Shown: positions 40,123 through 50,333 of the stretch, in pieces
Layout of the letters: every line of letters begins with the position of its first letter
How positions within the stretch are numbered: position 1 is the first letter of the stretch
Assembly (NCBI RefSeq): GCF_900186975.1
Contig: NZ_LT906441.1
Location: 2,108,001-2,172,000, forward strand
Reading direction: 5' to 3'
Length of the DNA stretch: 64,000 bases
DNA from: Cutibacterium granulosum
GTDB lineage: Bacteria > Actinomycetota > Actinomycetes > Propionibacteriales > Propionibacteriaceae
Translations under genes and position numbers: made by a program
Notes under the pieces: generated by a model
What the model saw: the letters and a program-made list of their open reading frames with translations, nothing else
Databases searched by the model: none
What the model was told of the DNA's origin: nothing

Positions 40123-42411
40123 TCACCAGGTGTCGTTGCCGGCTCGGCCATACCTGGCCTCGTGGTCCCGGCGGGCCTGCTCCCGGTCCTTGCGCGGCCT
40201 GCGCTGAGCGTGACTGTCGTCGCGGCCACCACGTCGATCAGACCCGTGCCAGTCGGAATGGTGTCGGTTGCCGCCACGACGATCGTTGTGGTGATACCTC
40301 CCGTGACCGTTGCGTCGGCCACCACCCTTGCCCTTGCGCCGCTGCGGCTTGGGAGCGACGATCGCGTCGTACTCCTCCTGGGCGATCGGGGCGTCCAAGG
40401 CCGGAGTGCAGTGGGCGACCTGTGCAACGTGTTCGTCGCCCAGCCGCACCTGGGCCTCCTCGGGATGAACTCCGGCAGACCGGTAGATACGTGCCATGGT
40501 GCGCCGCTGGTGCGGCAGGATGAGGCTGATCACGGCGCCGTCCTGACCAGCGCGAGCGGTACGGCCGGCCCGGTGCAGGTAGTCCTTGGAGTTCATCGGT
40601 GGATCGACCTGCAGAACGAGGGTGACGTCGTCGACGTCAATACCGCGCGCGGCCACATCGGTGGCGACGAGCACCGGGAGGGAGCCCTCCTTGAAGGCGG
40701 CGAGCACTCGGGCCCGAGCCCCCTGGGTGAGTCCACCGTGCAGGGCACCAGCCATGACGCCAGCCTCACGCAGCTGTTCGGCCATTCGGGAAGCACCGCG
40801 TTGGGTGCGTGCGAAGACGATGGTGTGGCCGGCGCGATGTGAGATCTCGGCCATGAGTGAGACCTTCTCGTGCGGTTTGACCTGGAAGGCATGGTGGGTC
40901 ATGGTCGCCACCGAGCCCCGTTCGGGGTCGATCTCGTGGGTGACGGGATCGTTCATGTAGGTGCGCACCAGTTTGTTGACGGCGCCGTCCAGGGTTGCCG
41001 AGAAGAGCAGCTTCTGCCCCTGCCCCACGGCGTCGAGAATGGCTCCGACAGCCTGCATGAAGCCCAGGTCGGCCATGTGATCGGCCTCGTCGAGGACGGT
41101 CATCTGCACCCCGGACAGATCGGCGTCACCGGTCTCCAGCAGGTCGACGAGGCGCCCCGGGGTGGCCACGACGATGTCCACGCCCCTCTTGAACGCCTTG
41201 GTCTGCGGACCATAGCTCATGCCACCGGCGACGAGGATCGTCGACAGGTGCATGGCCGAGGCCAATGGGGAGATGACGTCGGCGATCTGCATGGCGAGCT
41301 CGCGGGTGGGAGAGAGGACGAGGGCACGCGGTCGACGGTCCGCACGCTGCTCGGCGGACAGCCGGGTGAGCACCGGAACGCTGAAGGCCAGCGTCTTGCC
41401 CGAACCGGTGGAGGCACGCCCCAGCACGTCCTTGCCGCTGATGGCATCGGGGATGGCAGCGATCTGGATGCGGAACGGCTCGTCGATGCCGGTGGCGGCC
41501 AGGGCTGCGACGATGGGGTCGGGCACGCCGAGGGCGGAGAAACCCCCCTCGTGGTTCACCGTCGAGGTGTCGAGCTCGCCAAGATCGGTGGCCTTCCACT
41601 CCATGGTGTCGGCGTCGGAGTCATCGGCATGCCAGTCGTCCCGGTCACGACGCCCCGGCCCGGAACCGTGGGAACCCCGACCACCGCCGTCGTGACGATC
41701 CCAGCGATCACGGTTGCGATCATGCTCCCGACGCTCATGGCCGCGACGCTCGTTGCGAGGCTCGGCATCGTCTTGGTGCCAGTCACCACGCTCGCCCCGA
41801 TCACGCCGAGCGTTGTTCCGCTCGTTGCCGTGGTCGTCGCGCCAGTCGTCCCGGCGGCTGGACCCGCGCCGATCACGACGCCAGTCCCCGTCGTACCGGC
41901 CACGACCACGAGCATCCCAGTCACGAGGCCCTGCCTCGAAGTCGTGCGATGCACGATCGCGTGCACCGCGCTGGTCGTTCCAGTCACGCCGATCCATCCG
42001 GTCACGACGGTCGTCACGGCGGTAGGAGTTTCGAGTGTTGCCGCGGTACCCACCGGAGCCATGACCGTACCCGCCCCGGCTACCGCCATGACGGTTGTCG
42101 CCACGTGACCGGCCTCCTCGGGGGCGCTCGTCCCGGTGCCAGTCGTCTCGATACTGCTTGGCCTGGCGTTGGTCGTCGTGGCGTCGGCCGCCATCGACCT
42201 CGGCAGCCGGGTCCCAGGCCTGGAATGACCGGCCCTTGGGATCGGTGTGGGCAGCGCGTCCAGAGTTGTGGTGGGAGCCATGTCGTGCTGCGCCGCCTCG
42301 GTTGCGTGGCTTGTGCCCTCGAGCAGCACGCTCGGCGGCCGTCCACCTCCTCTTGGGGGTGCCGTCCGCCTTGTACGACTTGGCCTTGCGGTGTGGCTTG
42401 TTGTTGGGCAT
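40123..42411 (-). CDS. DEAD-box RNA helicase with long charged N-terminal extension
   Basis: This 762-aa protein has a helicase core beginning near residue 285 (FSALGVPDPIVAALAATGI, Q-motif Gln in FRIQIAAIPDAI), Walker A ASTGSGKT (about 333-340), PTRELAMQ, VLDEADHMADLGF, LLFSATLDG, HGGLTQGARARVL, and motif VI HRAGRTARAGQDG. Residues 1-269 form a low-complexity region with dense Arg-Asp and Arg-Gly dipeptides plus His. A second basic, His/Gly-rich tail follows the core. Such domains bind RNA non-specifically and may drive condensation, as in cold-shock and degradosome helicases. ATG 42411 follows AGAGGA. Confidence 0.93.
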   Translation of the reverse strand: MPNNKPHRKAKSYKADGTPKRRWTAAERAARGHKPRNRGGAARHGSHHNSGRAAHTDPKGRSFQAWDPAAEVDGGRRHDDQRQAKQYRDDWHRDERPRGGRSRGDNRHGGSRGGYGHGSGGYRGNTRNSYRRDDRRDRMDRRDWNDQRGARDRASHDFEAGPRDWDARGRGRYDGDWRRDRRGSSRRDDWRDDHGNERNNARRDRGERGDWHQDDAEPRNERRGHERREHDRNRDRWDRHDGGGRGSHGSGPGRRDRDDWHADDSDADTMEWKATDLGELDTSTVNHEGGFSALGVPDPIVAALAATGIDEPFRIQIAAIPDAISGKDVLGRASTGSGKTLAFSVPVLTRLSAEQRADRRPRALVLSPTRELAMQIADVISPLASAMHLSTILVAGGMSYGPQTKAFKRGVDIVVATPGRLVDLLETGDADLSGVQMTVLDEADHMADLGFMQAVGAILDAVGQGQKLLFSATLDGAVNKLVRTYMNDPVTHEIDPERGSVATMTHHAFQVKPHEKVSLMAEISHRAGHTIVFARTQRGASRMAEQLREAGVMAGALHGGLTQGARARVLAAFKEGSLPVLVATDVAARGIDVDDVTLVLQVDPPMNSKDYLHRAGRTARAGQDGAVISLILPHQRRTMARIYRSAGVHPEEAQVRLGDEHVAQVAHCTPALDAPIAQEEYDAIVAPKPQRRKGKGGGRRNGHGRYHHNDRRGGNRHHSDWHGSDRRGGRDDSHAQRRPRKDREQARRDHEARYGRAGNDTW

Positions 42412-42811
42412 GGGAATCCTCTGGTGACGAACGACTGCGCACAGCAGCAGCCGCGCGACGGCGCGGGAAGGGTGCGTGAATCGTCTTGGATGAATGCGGT
42501 CTCGATGGCGGGCGTGTAGCTGCAAGGGTCTGACACCGTCAGACGCGCATGTCACCGCATGGGAGCAGCGACACGATCGGAACCGGCCAAGCAGACTCGT
42601 GTTCGAGTCGGAATCACCTGGACGGATGGGCGCATCGAGCAACTCAACGCATCATGGGCCCACATGGGCCGAACCAACGCGCCAACGATACCTGCTTGGC
42701 CCAACAACAACCAAACGACGCCATCGGCTGCTGGTCATCCATCAGAAAATGTCACCGTTTGGACAACTGCACAATGCGGAATCGTCACCTCGAGCAGTTA
42801 CCATCGAGGGT
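42412..42811. other. Divergent intergenic region, helicase and mannosyltransferase
   Basis: No gene is seen in these 400 bp. A small hairpin (TCTGAC-ACC-GTCAGA, 42530-42544) lies in the likely 5' leader of the helicase mRNA. A -10-like TACCAT at 42799-42804 lies 7 nt before the plus-strand GTG. Confidence 0.45.
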
Positions 42812-44011
42812 GTGCGAGTTGCGATTGTTGCGGAGTCGTTCCTGCCACAGGTGAACGGCGTCACGAACTCGGTCCTGCGTATCCTGGAGCACCTGCGCGC
42901 CCACGGACATGAGGCCCTGGTCATCGCCCCGGGCGACTCCGAGACCCCCCACGAGTACCAGGGGCATCGGGTGGTCTCGCTGGCCTCCTTGGCCTTCCCC
43001 GGTTATTCCGACGTGCGTGTCTCGGCCTCCCCGCAGTGGTCCATCGAGCGCACCCTTGCCGAGTTCGACCCTGATGTCGTCCATCTGGCTGCACCGTTCG
43101 TCATCGGCTACAAGGGGGCTCTGGCCGCTGCCTCGCTCGGCATACCTTCCGTCGCCATCTACCAGACGGACGTCCCCTCCTACGCCGGGCGGTACGGCCT
43201 GGGCAAGTTGGAACCCTACGGCTGGTACCGGGTGCGTCAGATCCACTCCCTGTCGGTGGCCACCTACGCCCCCTCCACCTATTCACGCGACCAGCTCGTC
43301 TCGCACGGCGTGCCGCGGGTGGGCATCTGGGGTCGTGGCGTCGACAAGCAACGATTCCATCCGTCGAAGCGTTCGGAGGAGCTGCGTGCCCAGTGGGCCC
43401 CGAACGGCGAGGTGGTCGTCGGGTACATGGGGCGCCTGGCCGCCGAGAAACGGGTGCAGGACATGGCCGTGCTGGCCGACATCCCCGGGGTGAAGCTCGT
43501 CATCGTCGGGCACGGCCCCGATCGTGACCAGCTCGAGAAACAGATTCCGGGTGCCATCTTCACCGGGGGTCTGGGCGGTGAGGACCTGCCGCGCGCGGTG
43601 GCATCTATGGACGTCTTCTGCTCCACCGGCGAGCTGGAGACCTTCTGCCAGGCGGTCCAGGAGGCCAAGGCCTGTGGAGTTCCGGTGATCAGTCCGCGCC
43701 GCGGCGGCCCGATCGACCTCATTGATCCCTCACGCACCGGCTGGCTCTACGAGCCGGGCAACATGGACGAGTTCCGCAGCTACGTCGTCGACCTCGTCGG
43801 TGACGGTTACAAGCGCAGGGCCATGGGAACGGCGGCCCGCGCCTCCATCGAGGACCGCACTTGGGGGCATCTGTGTGCCGAACTCGTCGGGCACTACGAG
43901 GAGGCCATCCGGATCGGATCGGTCGCAGCTCCAGCCCGTCATCGTCTGTTGGCTGCGGCCACTCACCATCCCCGTCGCAACGGTCGTTCCATCAGTCTGC
44001 TGCACCGCTGA
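42812..44011 (+). CDS. GT4 family glycosyltransferase, PimB/MgtA-like mannosyltransferase
   Basis: This 399-aa GT-B enzyme begins VRVAIVAESFLPQVNGVTNS, the hallmark N-terminus of the GDP-mannose-dependent PimB'/MgtA group, and contains GYMGRLAAEKRVQDM, LVIVGHGPDRDQLE and the EX7E-like sugar-binding region GELETFCQAVQEAKACGVPV. A role in mannosylating phosphatidylinositol or glycolipid anchors of lipoglycan is likely and would cooperate with MptB. GTG 42812 gives the family N-terminus; TACCAT lies exactly 7 nt upstream, and the only SD-like bases (GAGGG) overlap that spacing. Confidence 0.9.
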   Translation: MRVAIVAESFLPQVNGVTNSVLRILEHLRAHGHEALVIAPGDSETPHEYQGHRVVSLASLAFPGYSDVRVSASPQWSIERTLAEFDPDVVHLAAPFVIGYKGALAAASLGIPSVAIYQTDVPSYAGRYGLGKLEPYGWYRVRQIHSLSVATYAPSTYSRDQLVSHGVPRVGIWGRGVDKQRFHPSKRSEELRAQWAPNGEVVVGYMGRLAAEKRVQDMAVLADIPGVKLVIVGHGPDRDQLEKQIPGAIFTGGLGGEDLPRAVASMDVFCSTGELETFCQAVQEAKACGVPVISPRRGGPIDLIDPSRTGWLYEPGNMDEFRSYVVDLVGDGYKRRAMGTAARASIEDRTWGHLCAELVGHYEEAIRIGSVAAPARHRLLAAATHHPRRNGRSISLLHR

Positions 44012-44131
44012 GCCAGCGATTCCGCCACGTCAGCTGGCCGAGGCGCCAAGCCCCTGCCCATTCACGAAAAAGCTGGGCCCCGTTGATCTCCGGTGACGCT
44101 CACGGCCCGGTGCCCCACCCCACTCACGGAC

Positions 44132-45658
44132 TCACGGAAAGCTGGGCCGCCGGCATGCTCCGATGATCTCGGGAAAGAACCCGGCGAGTTGATCTGGCGA
44201 CCACGGCCCGGGATGGCGGCATGCGGTGAGCGCCTGCAGACTTGCCCCCAACAGGCCAGCCCAGCCAGCCGACACGCCAGCGGCGAGCAGTGTTCCACAC
44301 ACACCAGCCAGCACATCGCCCGAGCCGGCCTGCCCGGTCCACGCCGGCCCCGGCAGCGCTGCGGCACAACCGGCCTGCCCGGCAGGCATCTGGCCCGCCC
44401 CCGGGTGGTCGGCCACGTCGAGAATCTCGGACGGCGTGGGCTCCACCACGTGCCCGTTCGGGTCGGCCATCCACTGAATCGCCCCCTTGAGCAGGACGGT
44501 GGCGCCGAATCGTCGCGCCGCCTCCGCGGCCGACTCGCGCGGGTTCTCACGCACCTCGTCGCGGTCGACACCGAGCATGCGCGCCAGCTCACCGGCATGT
44601 GGGGTGAGCAGGCAGCCGTCCGGGAGCTCAGCGGGCAGCAGGGACAGGGCGTCGGCGTCGATGACCATCGGTACGCCGTCGACACAGCGTTGCTGGAGAC
44701 GGCGTCCATTTGCAGCTGGGTCGTCCTGCCCCCAGCCGGAGCCGACCACCCAGGCCTGCACCCGGCCGTCGGCAAGAACGACCGACGGCATGGCAGCGAG
44801 CACCAGGTCCGCCGGACGTCGTGGTCCGACGTAGCGAACCATGCCGGCCCCCGTGCGCAGCGCTCCCAGCGTGCCGAGCAACGCTGCTCCCGGGTACTGG
44901 GAGGACCCAGTGTCCATCCCGACGACACCGCGGGAGTACTTGTCGTCTCCCGGGTCCGGGACCGGCCAGAGCCGGGCGAGGTCGTCCTCGTCGACCACAC
45001 TCGTCCAACCGTCAGCACACTTCGGGACGCCATCACTGCCACCGGGCTCGACGCCGATGTCGACCACGTCGACCCGTCCGCACCGCTCAGCGGCGGGTGG
45101 GGCAACATGGCACCACTTGCGTGCCGCGAAGGTCACGGTGACATCGGCTCGTAGCGAGGTCGTGACGGCCCCGGAATTGGCGTCCAGGCCAGAGGGCAGA
45201 TCGACAGCGAGCCAGCTCGCAGCGGAAAGCTGCTCCCCCAGCCTCGCAAGATCGTCCGGGATGCCAGGGCGTCCGCCAATCCCCAGGACGGCGTCGATGA
45301 CGAGGTCTGGTACCACCTGGCCAGCCTGCTCCATCGTCACCACCTCACACCCCGCTCGTAGGGCGACCTGCCAACCAGCGGCATGTGGTGTGCCCAGCAC
45401 CGGACAGACCCGTACATGGCATCCCTCGTCGGCGAGCTCGGCCGCGGCCAGCAGACCGTCTCCCCCGTTGTTGCCGCCTCCCACGAGCACCAGCACTGAA
45501 CCGCCTCGCACCCCGCACCCCAGATCGGCGAGCATGCCCCGTGCCTGCGCGGCGACCTGCCCTGCAGCCACAGCCATGAGATCGGTACCGGGATGCGCAT
45601 CGAAAAGCTTCTGTTCGGCAGCGCGCATCGCGGCCGCCGTGCACACGTACTGAGTCAT
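44132..45658 (-). CDS. nnr: Bifunctional NAD(P)H-hydrate epimerase / ADP-dependent NAD(P)HX dehydratase
   Basis: This 508-aa protein repairs hydrated NAD(P)H. The N-terminal epimerase (about 1-215) shows LVGGGNNGGDGLLAA and AVDLPSGLDANSG. The C-terminal ribokinase-like dehydratase has KYSRGVVGM, the GALRTGAGMVR segment, DADALSLLP, LTPHAGELARMLG and the catalytic GSGDVLAGV (about 446-454). Between PTPSEILDV and the GSGD motif lies an extra stretch of about 25-30 Ala/Gly/Pro residues (about 412-441) with repeated DNA. Its ATG overlaps the acpS stop by 4 nt. Confidence 0.92.
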   Translation of the reverse strand: MTQYVCTAAAMRAAEQKLFDAHPGTDLMAVAAGQVAAQARGMLADLGCGVRGGSVLVLVGGGNNGGDGLLAAAELADEGCHVRVCPVLGTPHAAGWQVALRAGCEVVTMEQAGQVVPDLVIDAVLGIGGRPGIPDDLARLGEQLSAASWLAVDLPSGLDANSGAVTTSLRADVTVTFAARKWCHVAPPAAERCGRVDVVDIGVEPGGSDGVPKCADGWTSVVDEDDLARLWPVPDPGDDKYSRGVVGMDTGSSQYPGAALLGTLGALRTGAGMVRYVGPRRPADLVLAAMPSVVLADGRVQAWVVGSGWGQDDPAANGRRLQQRCVDGVPMVIDADALSLLPAELPDGCLLTPHAGELARMLGVDRDEVRENPRESAAEAARRFGATVLLKGAIQWMADPNGHVVEPTPSEILDVADHPGAGQMPAGQAGCAAALPGPAWTGQAGSGDVLAGVCGTLLAAGVSAGWAGLLGASLQALTACRHPGPWSPDQLAGFFPEIIGACRRPSFP

Positions 45659-46008
45659 TGCACCTCACAGATGACGAATGCCACGGCGAGTGCCCCGTCG
45701 TGGCTGAGGGACAGGTGAATGTCGGTGACACCGCGCTCCTGCACCGTCCTGGCAGATCCTCCGGTGAGATGCAGACGCGGCTTGCCGGACTGCTCGACGA
45801 CAACCTCCACCTCGCGCCAACGCAACCCGTCCGGCCCACCAAGCGCTTTGGCAAGGGCTTCCTTGGCGGCGAACCTGGCCGCCTGGGAGCGCTTCGGCAG
45901 ACTGCCCTCGGCAGGGGTGAGCACCTTCTGCACCAACCCCGGGTGGCGGGCCAGCGCGTCCTCCCACCGTTGCAGGTCGCAGACGTCCACGCCGATGCCG
46001 ACAATCAT
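45655..46008 (-). CDS. acpS: Holo-[acyl-carrier-protein] synthase
   Basis: This 117-aa enzyme attaches 4'-phosphopantetheine to acyl carrier protein. Visible motifs are MIVGIGVDVCDLQRWE (Mg-binding Asp) and ARFAAKEALAKALGG, plus HLSLSHDGALAVAFV near the C-terminus. Length is typical for trimeric AcpS. It is the upstream partner of the NAD(P)HX repair gene with a 4-nt overlap. An inverted repeat, AGCCTAG-N10-CTAGGCT (46015-46038), lies 6 nt upstream of its start. Confidence 0.94.
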   Translation of the reverse strand: MIVGIGVDVCDLQRWEDALARHPGLVQKVLTPAEGSLPKRSQAARFAAKEALAKALGGPDGLRWREVEVVVEQSGKPRLHLTGGSARTVQERGVTDIHLSLSHDGALAVAFVICEVQ

Positions 46009-46184
46009 GTGGTCAGCCTAGCCGCCCGAGACTAGGCTGCTTCGGCGGGCTCGTGCTGACGTCATGACGAGTCTCGCCCCGCCCCCACTGGCATGCAGCC
46101 TCAGCTTCCGTTTCGAGGCAAGGAAGGCACTGAGGAGACCCGAGAGCTGTTCAGCCATGCGTGGAATTCCGCCCACGATCTCGT
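46009..46184. other. Divergent intergenic region before the cobalamin riboswitch
   Basis: This 176-bp stretch should hold promoters for acpS (minus) and the B12-controlled operon (plus). It includes the 7-bp inverted repeat next to acpS. No unambiguous plus-strand promoter was found. Confidence 0.4.
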
Positions 46185-46350
46185 TATGCTGAGCCCAAAA
46201 CCATACGGGAACTCCGGTGCGAGTCCGGGGCTGTTCCCGCAACTGTGACCAGCGAGCCACTTCTCCTCGTCGCCCGACGAGACACGTCACGGCCTTTTCC
46301 GGGGCTGGAAGGCAGAGAACGCGCAACGACCTGGGAGCCAGGACACCGTG
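46185..46350 (+). ncRNA. Cobalamin (B12) riboswitch
   Basis: The conserved cobalamin aptamer blocks are present: GGGAACTCCGGTGCGAGTCC, GGGGCTGTTCCCGCAACTGT, then CGAGCCACTT and the B12-box-like GGGAGCCAGGACACCG near 46334-46349. It lies 39 nt upstream of the first lipoprotein start; ligand binding is expected to repress the operon. Confidence 0.93.
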
Positions 46351-46388
46351 TGGCTACCCTCCGGTCACCAGGTGCGAGGAGACACCAC

Positions 46389-47441
46389 ATGCACATCACT
46401 CGTGATGCCCATTTCCGTCATGGGCACAGCACACCATTGCTCGCGACGACCGCCGTCGGACTCGTCGGTGCCATGCTGCTCACCGGCTGCGGTTCCCACG
46501 GCGAGGACTCATCCGGGGCCGGCAGCCCGTCAGCCACGGCATCCGCCTCGGCATTCTCCTCACCGGTGAAGGTGAAAAGCTGTGACGAGACCCTCACCTT
46601 CGACACGCCGCCCAAGCGGGTCATCCTCATGGGAGACACCGACGCATCGATCTTGGTGAAGCTGGGCGTCATGGACTCGATCACCGGTCGGGCCGGGGAG
46701 GTCATGGCCGACGGCTACGACGCCGACACCCTGAAGAAGATCACGGACGTGCCCACGATCACCTCCTCCGAGCTGGACACCGGTGGCGCCAAGCTCGCCA
46801 CCGAGACGATCCTCGACCAGCATGCCGACCTCGTCATCGGCTATGACGAAGGTCTGGACCGTGCCGCTCTGCGCAAGGCTGGGGTCAAGGTGTACGCCCC
46901 CGACACGTTCTGCCCGCACGGCACCGGGACCGATCACGCGAGTTTCGACCTCGTCACCAAGGAGGTCAGCAAGGTCGGTGACATCTTCGGCGTCCCCGAC
47001 AAGGCCAGGACCCTCAACGACGAACTCACCGGGCAGGTGAAGGACCTCACCTCCCAGGCCAGCAAGGACTCACAGCACAGCGCCGCCGCTCTGTGGGTGG
47101 AGCCCGGCAACAGCGGGTTCTACACCTACGGCACCTCGAGCATGGTGCAGCCGATCCTCGAGGCCAACGGCCTGCGCAACGTCTACGACGGCGAGAGGAA
47201 ACGCGTCTTCGACGCGACGATGGAGGACGTCCTCAACCGGGATCCAGAATGGATCGTCCTGCTCGCCCAGGAGGGCGACATCGCCAAGACCAAACCAGCA
47301 TTCCTCAAGTACAAGGGCGCTTCGCAGCTGCAGGCCGTGAGGAAGAACCAGGTCGTCGTCATCCCATTCTCGCTGACGGATCCGCCCACCCCACAGTCCA
47401 TCAAGGGAGCCGTGGAACTGAACAAGCTCCTCAAGAAGTGA
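46389..47441 (+). CDS. ABC transporter substrate-binding lipoprotein (Peripla_BP_2/BtuF-like), copy 1
   Basis: This 350-aa lipoprotein starts after GAGGAGA and has a lipobox AMLLTGC (Cys about residue 34). Its mature part resembles the class III binding proteins for B12 or siderophores: PPKRVILMGDTDASILVKL, HADLVIGYDEGLDRAAL, YGTSSMVQPILEANGLRNVY and ASQLQAVRKNQVVVIP. As the first gene after the cobalamin riboswitch, a corrinoid, cobalt complex or related ligand is likely. It is related to, but clearly diverged from, the two downstream copies. The permease gene starts 2 nt after its stop. Confidence 0.92.
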   Translation: MHITRDAHFRHGHSTPLLATTAVGLVGAMLLTGCGSHGEDSSGAGSPSATASASAFSSPVKVKSCDETLTFDTPPKRVILMGDTDASILVKLGVMDSITGRAGEVMADGYDADTLKKITDVPTITSSELDTGGAKLATETILDQHADLVIGYDEGLDRAALRKAGVKVYAPDTFCPHGTGTDHASFDLVTKEVSKVGDIFGVPDKARTLNDELTGQVKDLTSQASKDSQHSAAALWVEPGNSGFYTYGTSSMVQPILEANGLRNVYDGERKRVFDATMEDVLNRDPEWIVLLAQEGDIAKTKPAFLKYKGASQLQAVRKNQVVVIPFSLTDPPTPQSIKGAVELNKLLKK

Positions 47442-47443
47442 TC

Positions 47444-48457
47444 ATGCGGCACACACGCATCAGGACCATCCTGCTCGTCGTGCTGCTCGTCCTCACCCCG
47501 GTGGGAAGCATCGCCTTCGGCGCGGCCTCGGTGCCCTGGGACCAGGTCATCGGCGTGCTGGCCGACCATCTGGGGTTGCACCCGCAGGTGACCTGGGACG
47601 GCATCACCGACGCCATCGTCTGGCAGAACCGTATGCCTCGCATCATCGCCGGGATCGGCGTGGGGGCTGCACTCGGAGTGGCCGGGGTCGCCCTGCAGGC
47701 GATCGTGCGCAACCCGCTGGCCGAACCCTACGTGTTGGGAGTGAGCTCGGGGGCGTCGACGGGCGCTGCGGCGGCGATGGTCCTCATCGGCATGTCGAGC
47801 CCACTGGGGGTGGCCAGCCTGGCCTTCGTCGGTGCCCTGGTGGCCACCACCCTGGTGCTGGGAGTGGGCGGTCGACGCGGCAGCTCAGCCCTCACCCTGG
47901 TGCTGGCCGGTATCGCGGTCGGGTTCATCTTCCAGGCCGTGACGAATCTCATCATCTTCTCCGCGGACTCCCCGGAGACGGCACGCTCGGTGATGTTCTG
48001 GATGCTGGGGTCCCTGGCCAAGGTGAGTTGGACCCAGAGCATCTGGCTGGTGGGCATTGCTGCGGTGCTCATGGCGCTGTTGTGGTTGTGCGCCCCCTGG
48101 CTCGATGCCCTGGCCAGCGGTGATCAGACCTCGATGGCGGTGGGGATCAACCCCCAGGTGATTCGGCTCGTCATCCTCGTTCCGGTCTCGGCAGCCGTGG
48201 GGGCGGTGGTGTCGATGGCTGGTGGGATTGGCTTCGTCGGCCTCATCATCCCGCACCTCATGCGCTCCTTCACCGGGTACGGGCACCGAACCCTCGTCAT
48301 CTCGTCGGGGCTGGCCGGCGCCATCTTCCTGGTGTGGGCCGACACGGTGTCCCGGACGATGTTCGCCCCCTCCGAACTACCCATCGGCATCATCACCGGA
48401 CTGCTGGGGGCGCCGTTCCTCCTGGTGCTCGTCAACCGGATGAATCCGGCGCGGTGA
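47444..48457 (+). CDS. FecCD/BtuC-type ABC transporter permease
   Basis: This 337-aa polytopic permease has about nine to ten transmembrane helices. Family landmarks are RMPRIIAGIGVGAALGVAG, VALQAIVRNPLAEPYVLGVS, the coupling region AVSMAGGIGFVGLIIPHLMR (seen here as SMAGGIGFVGLIIPHLMR) and LPIGIITGLLGAPFLLVLV. It forms the channel for the B12-riboswitch-controlled importer. It is tightly packed between the first binding protein (2 nt) and the ATPase (9 nt). Only one permease serves three binding proteins. Confidence 0.94.
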   Translation: MRHTRIRTILLVVLLVLTPVGSIAFGAASVPWDQVIGVLADHLGLHPQVTWDGITDAIVWQNRMPRIIAGIGVGAALGVAGVALQAIVRNPLAEPYVLGVSSGASTGAAAAMVLIGMSSPLGVASLAFVGALVATTLVLGVGGRRGSSALTLVLAGIAVGFIFQAVTNLIIFSADSPETARSVMFWMLGSLAKVSWTQSIWLVGIAAVLMALLWLCAPWLDALASGDQTSMAVGINPQVIRLVILVPVSAAVGAVVSMAGGIGFVGLIIPHLMRSFTGYGHRTLVISSGLAGAIFLVWADTVSRTMFAPSELPIGIITGLLGAPFLLVLVNRMNPAR

Positions 48458-48466
48458 GGAGGAGCC

Positions 48467-49252
<786 letters not shown>

Positions 49253-49287
49253 ACCACCACGGCGTCGACCGCCCCACAGGAGGCACC

Positions 49288-50304
49288 ATGAAAACCCACC
49301 CACTCATTGCCGGCCTCACCCTCGCCCTGGCGAGCACACTGTGCCTCACCGGCTGTTCCACGTCGGCACACGAAGACGATGCCCAGTCGAGTTCGACGGC
49401 CACCACGGCACAACCGTCCGCCTATCCGGCAACAGTGATGAGCTGCACCGAGAAGCTCACCTTCACCGAGGCACCGAAAAGGGTCCTCATTCTCGGTGAC
49501 ACCAATGCACCCACATTGTCCATGCTCGACCTGCTGGACAGGGTGACTATGCGCACCGGAAAGATCGACACCACCGGTTACGACGTCAACACCGCAACCA
49601 AACTCATGTCCCTGCCCGAGATGAAGAGTGGTACCACAACTTTGGGTGGAGGGGCGAGCGTCGCCACCGAGAGCATCCTGGACGCCCACATCGACCTCGT
49701 CATCGGCTACGACCGAGGAGTCGACCGCAAGGCCCTGGCCAAGGCAGGGGTCAAGGTCTATGCACCAGACGCCTACTGCTATGACAAGAAACCAGTCGAC
49801 CATGCTGATTTCAGCCTGGTGACTCAGGAGGTGACGAAGACAGCTGCCATCTTCGGAGTACCGAAGCGAGCCGTTACCCTGAACAAAGCCCTGAAGAAGC
49901 AGGCCGCTGATTTGCCGAAACATGCCGGCGGCAAGGGTGCCAGCGCTGCCGCCCTGTGGCTGTCATCCGACGGATCGAGCATGTACTCCTACGGACGCTC
50001 GAGCATGGTCCAAGCCATCTTCGATGTCAACGACCTGAAGAACGCCTACGCAGACAACCGTACCCGAGTGTTCGACATCAGCATGGAGGACCTCCTCAAA
50101 CGCAACCCGGACTGGATACTGCTGCTGAACAACGCGTACAACACCGACGACATCACCAAGACCTTCACACGCGCCAAAGGCGCCTCACAGCTCAGGGCAG
50201 TGCAGAACGGTCACGTCATCACCATGCCCTACTCCCTCACCGACTCAGCCTCCCCCATGTCGATCCAGGGAGCCCAGGAAGTCGCCAAACTCATCAACAA
50301 GTGA
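49288..50304 (+). CDS. ABC transporter substrate-binding lipoprotein, copy 2
   Basis: This 338-aa lipoprotein has a lipobox STLCLTGC (Cys about residue 21) and a Peripla_BP_2 fold: APKRVLILGDTNAPTLSML, HIDLVIGYDRGVDRKALAKA, YSYGRSSMVQAIFDVNDLKN, NPDWILLLNN and GASQLRAVQNGHVITMPYSL. It is very similar to copy 3 throughout, including near-identical DNA over the signal peptide, indicating tandem duplication. An AGGAGGCACC ribosome-binding site precedes it. It belongs to the cobalamin-riboswitch operon. Confidence 0.92.
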   Translation: MKTHPLIAGLTLALASTLCLTGCSTSAHEDDAQSSSTATTAQPSAYPATVMSCTEKLTFTEAPKRVLILGDTNAPTLSMLDLLDRVTMRTGKIDTTGYDVNTATKLMSLPEMKSGTTTLGGGASVATESILDAHIDLVIGYDRGVDRKALAKAGVKVYAPDAYCYDKKPVDHADFSLVTQEVTKTAAIFGVPKRAVTLNKALKKQAADLPKHAGGKGASAAALWLSSDGSSMYSYGRSSMVQAIFDVNDLKNAYADNRTRVFDISMEDLLKRNPDWILLLNNAYNTDDITKTFTRAKGASQLRAVQNGHVITMPYSLTDSASPMSIQGAQEVAKLINK

Positions 50305-50333
50305 GCCGCCACCCCTCGCGAACAGGAGACACC

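Noticed and set aside
42590-42625. Possible tRNA T-arm (TTCGAGTC) upstream of the GT4 gene
   Set aside because: Flanking bases do not form a T-stem, and no acceptor or anticodon arms could be found.
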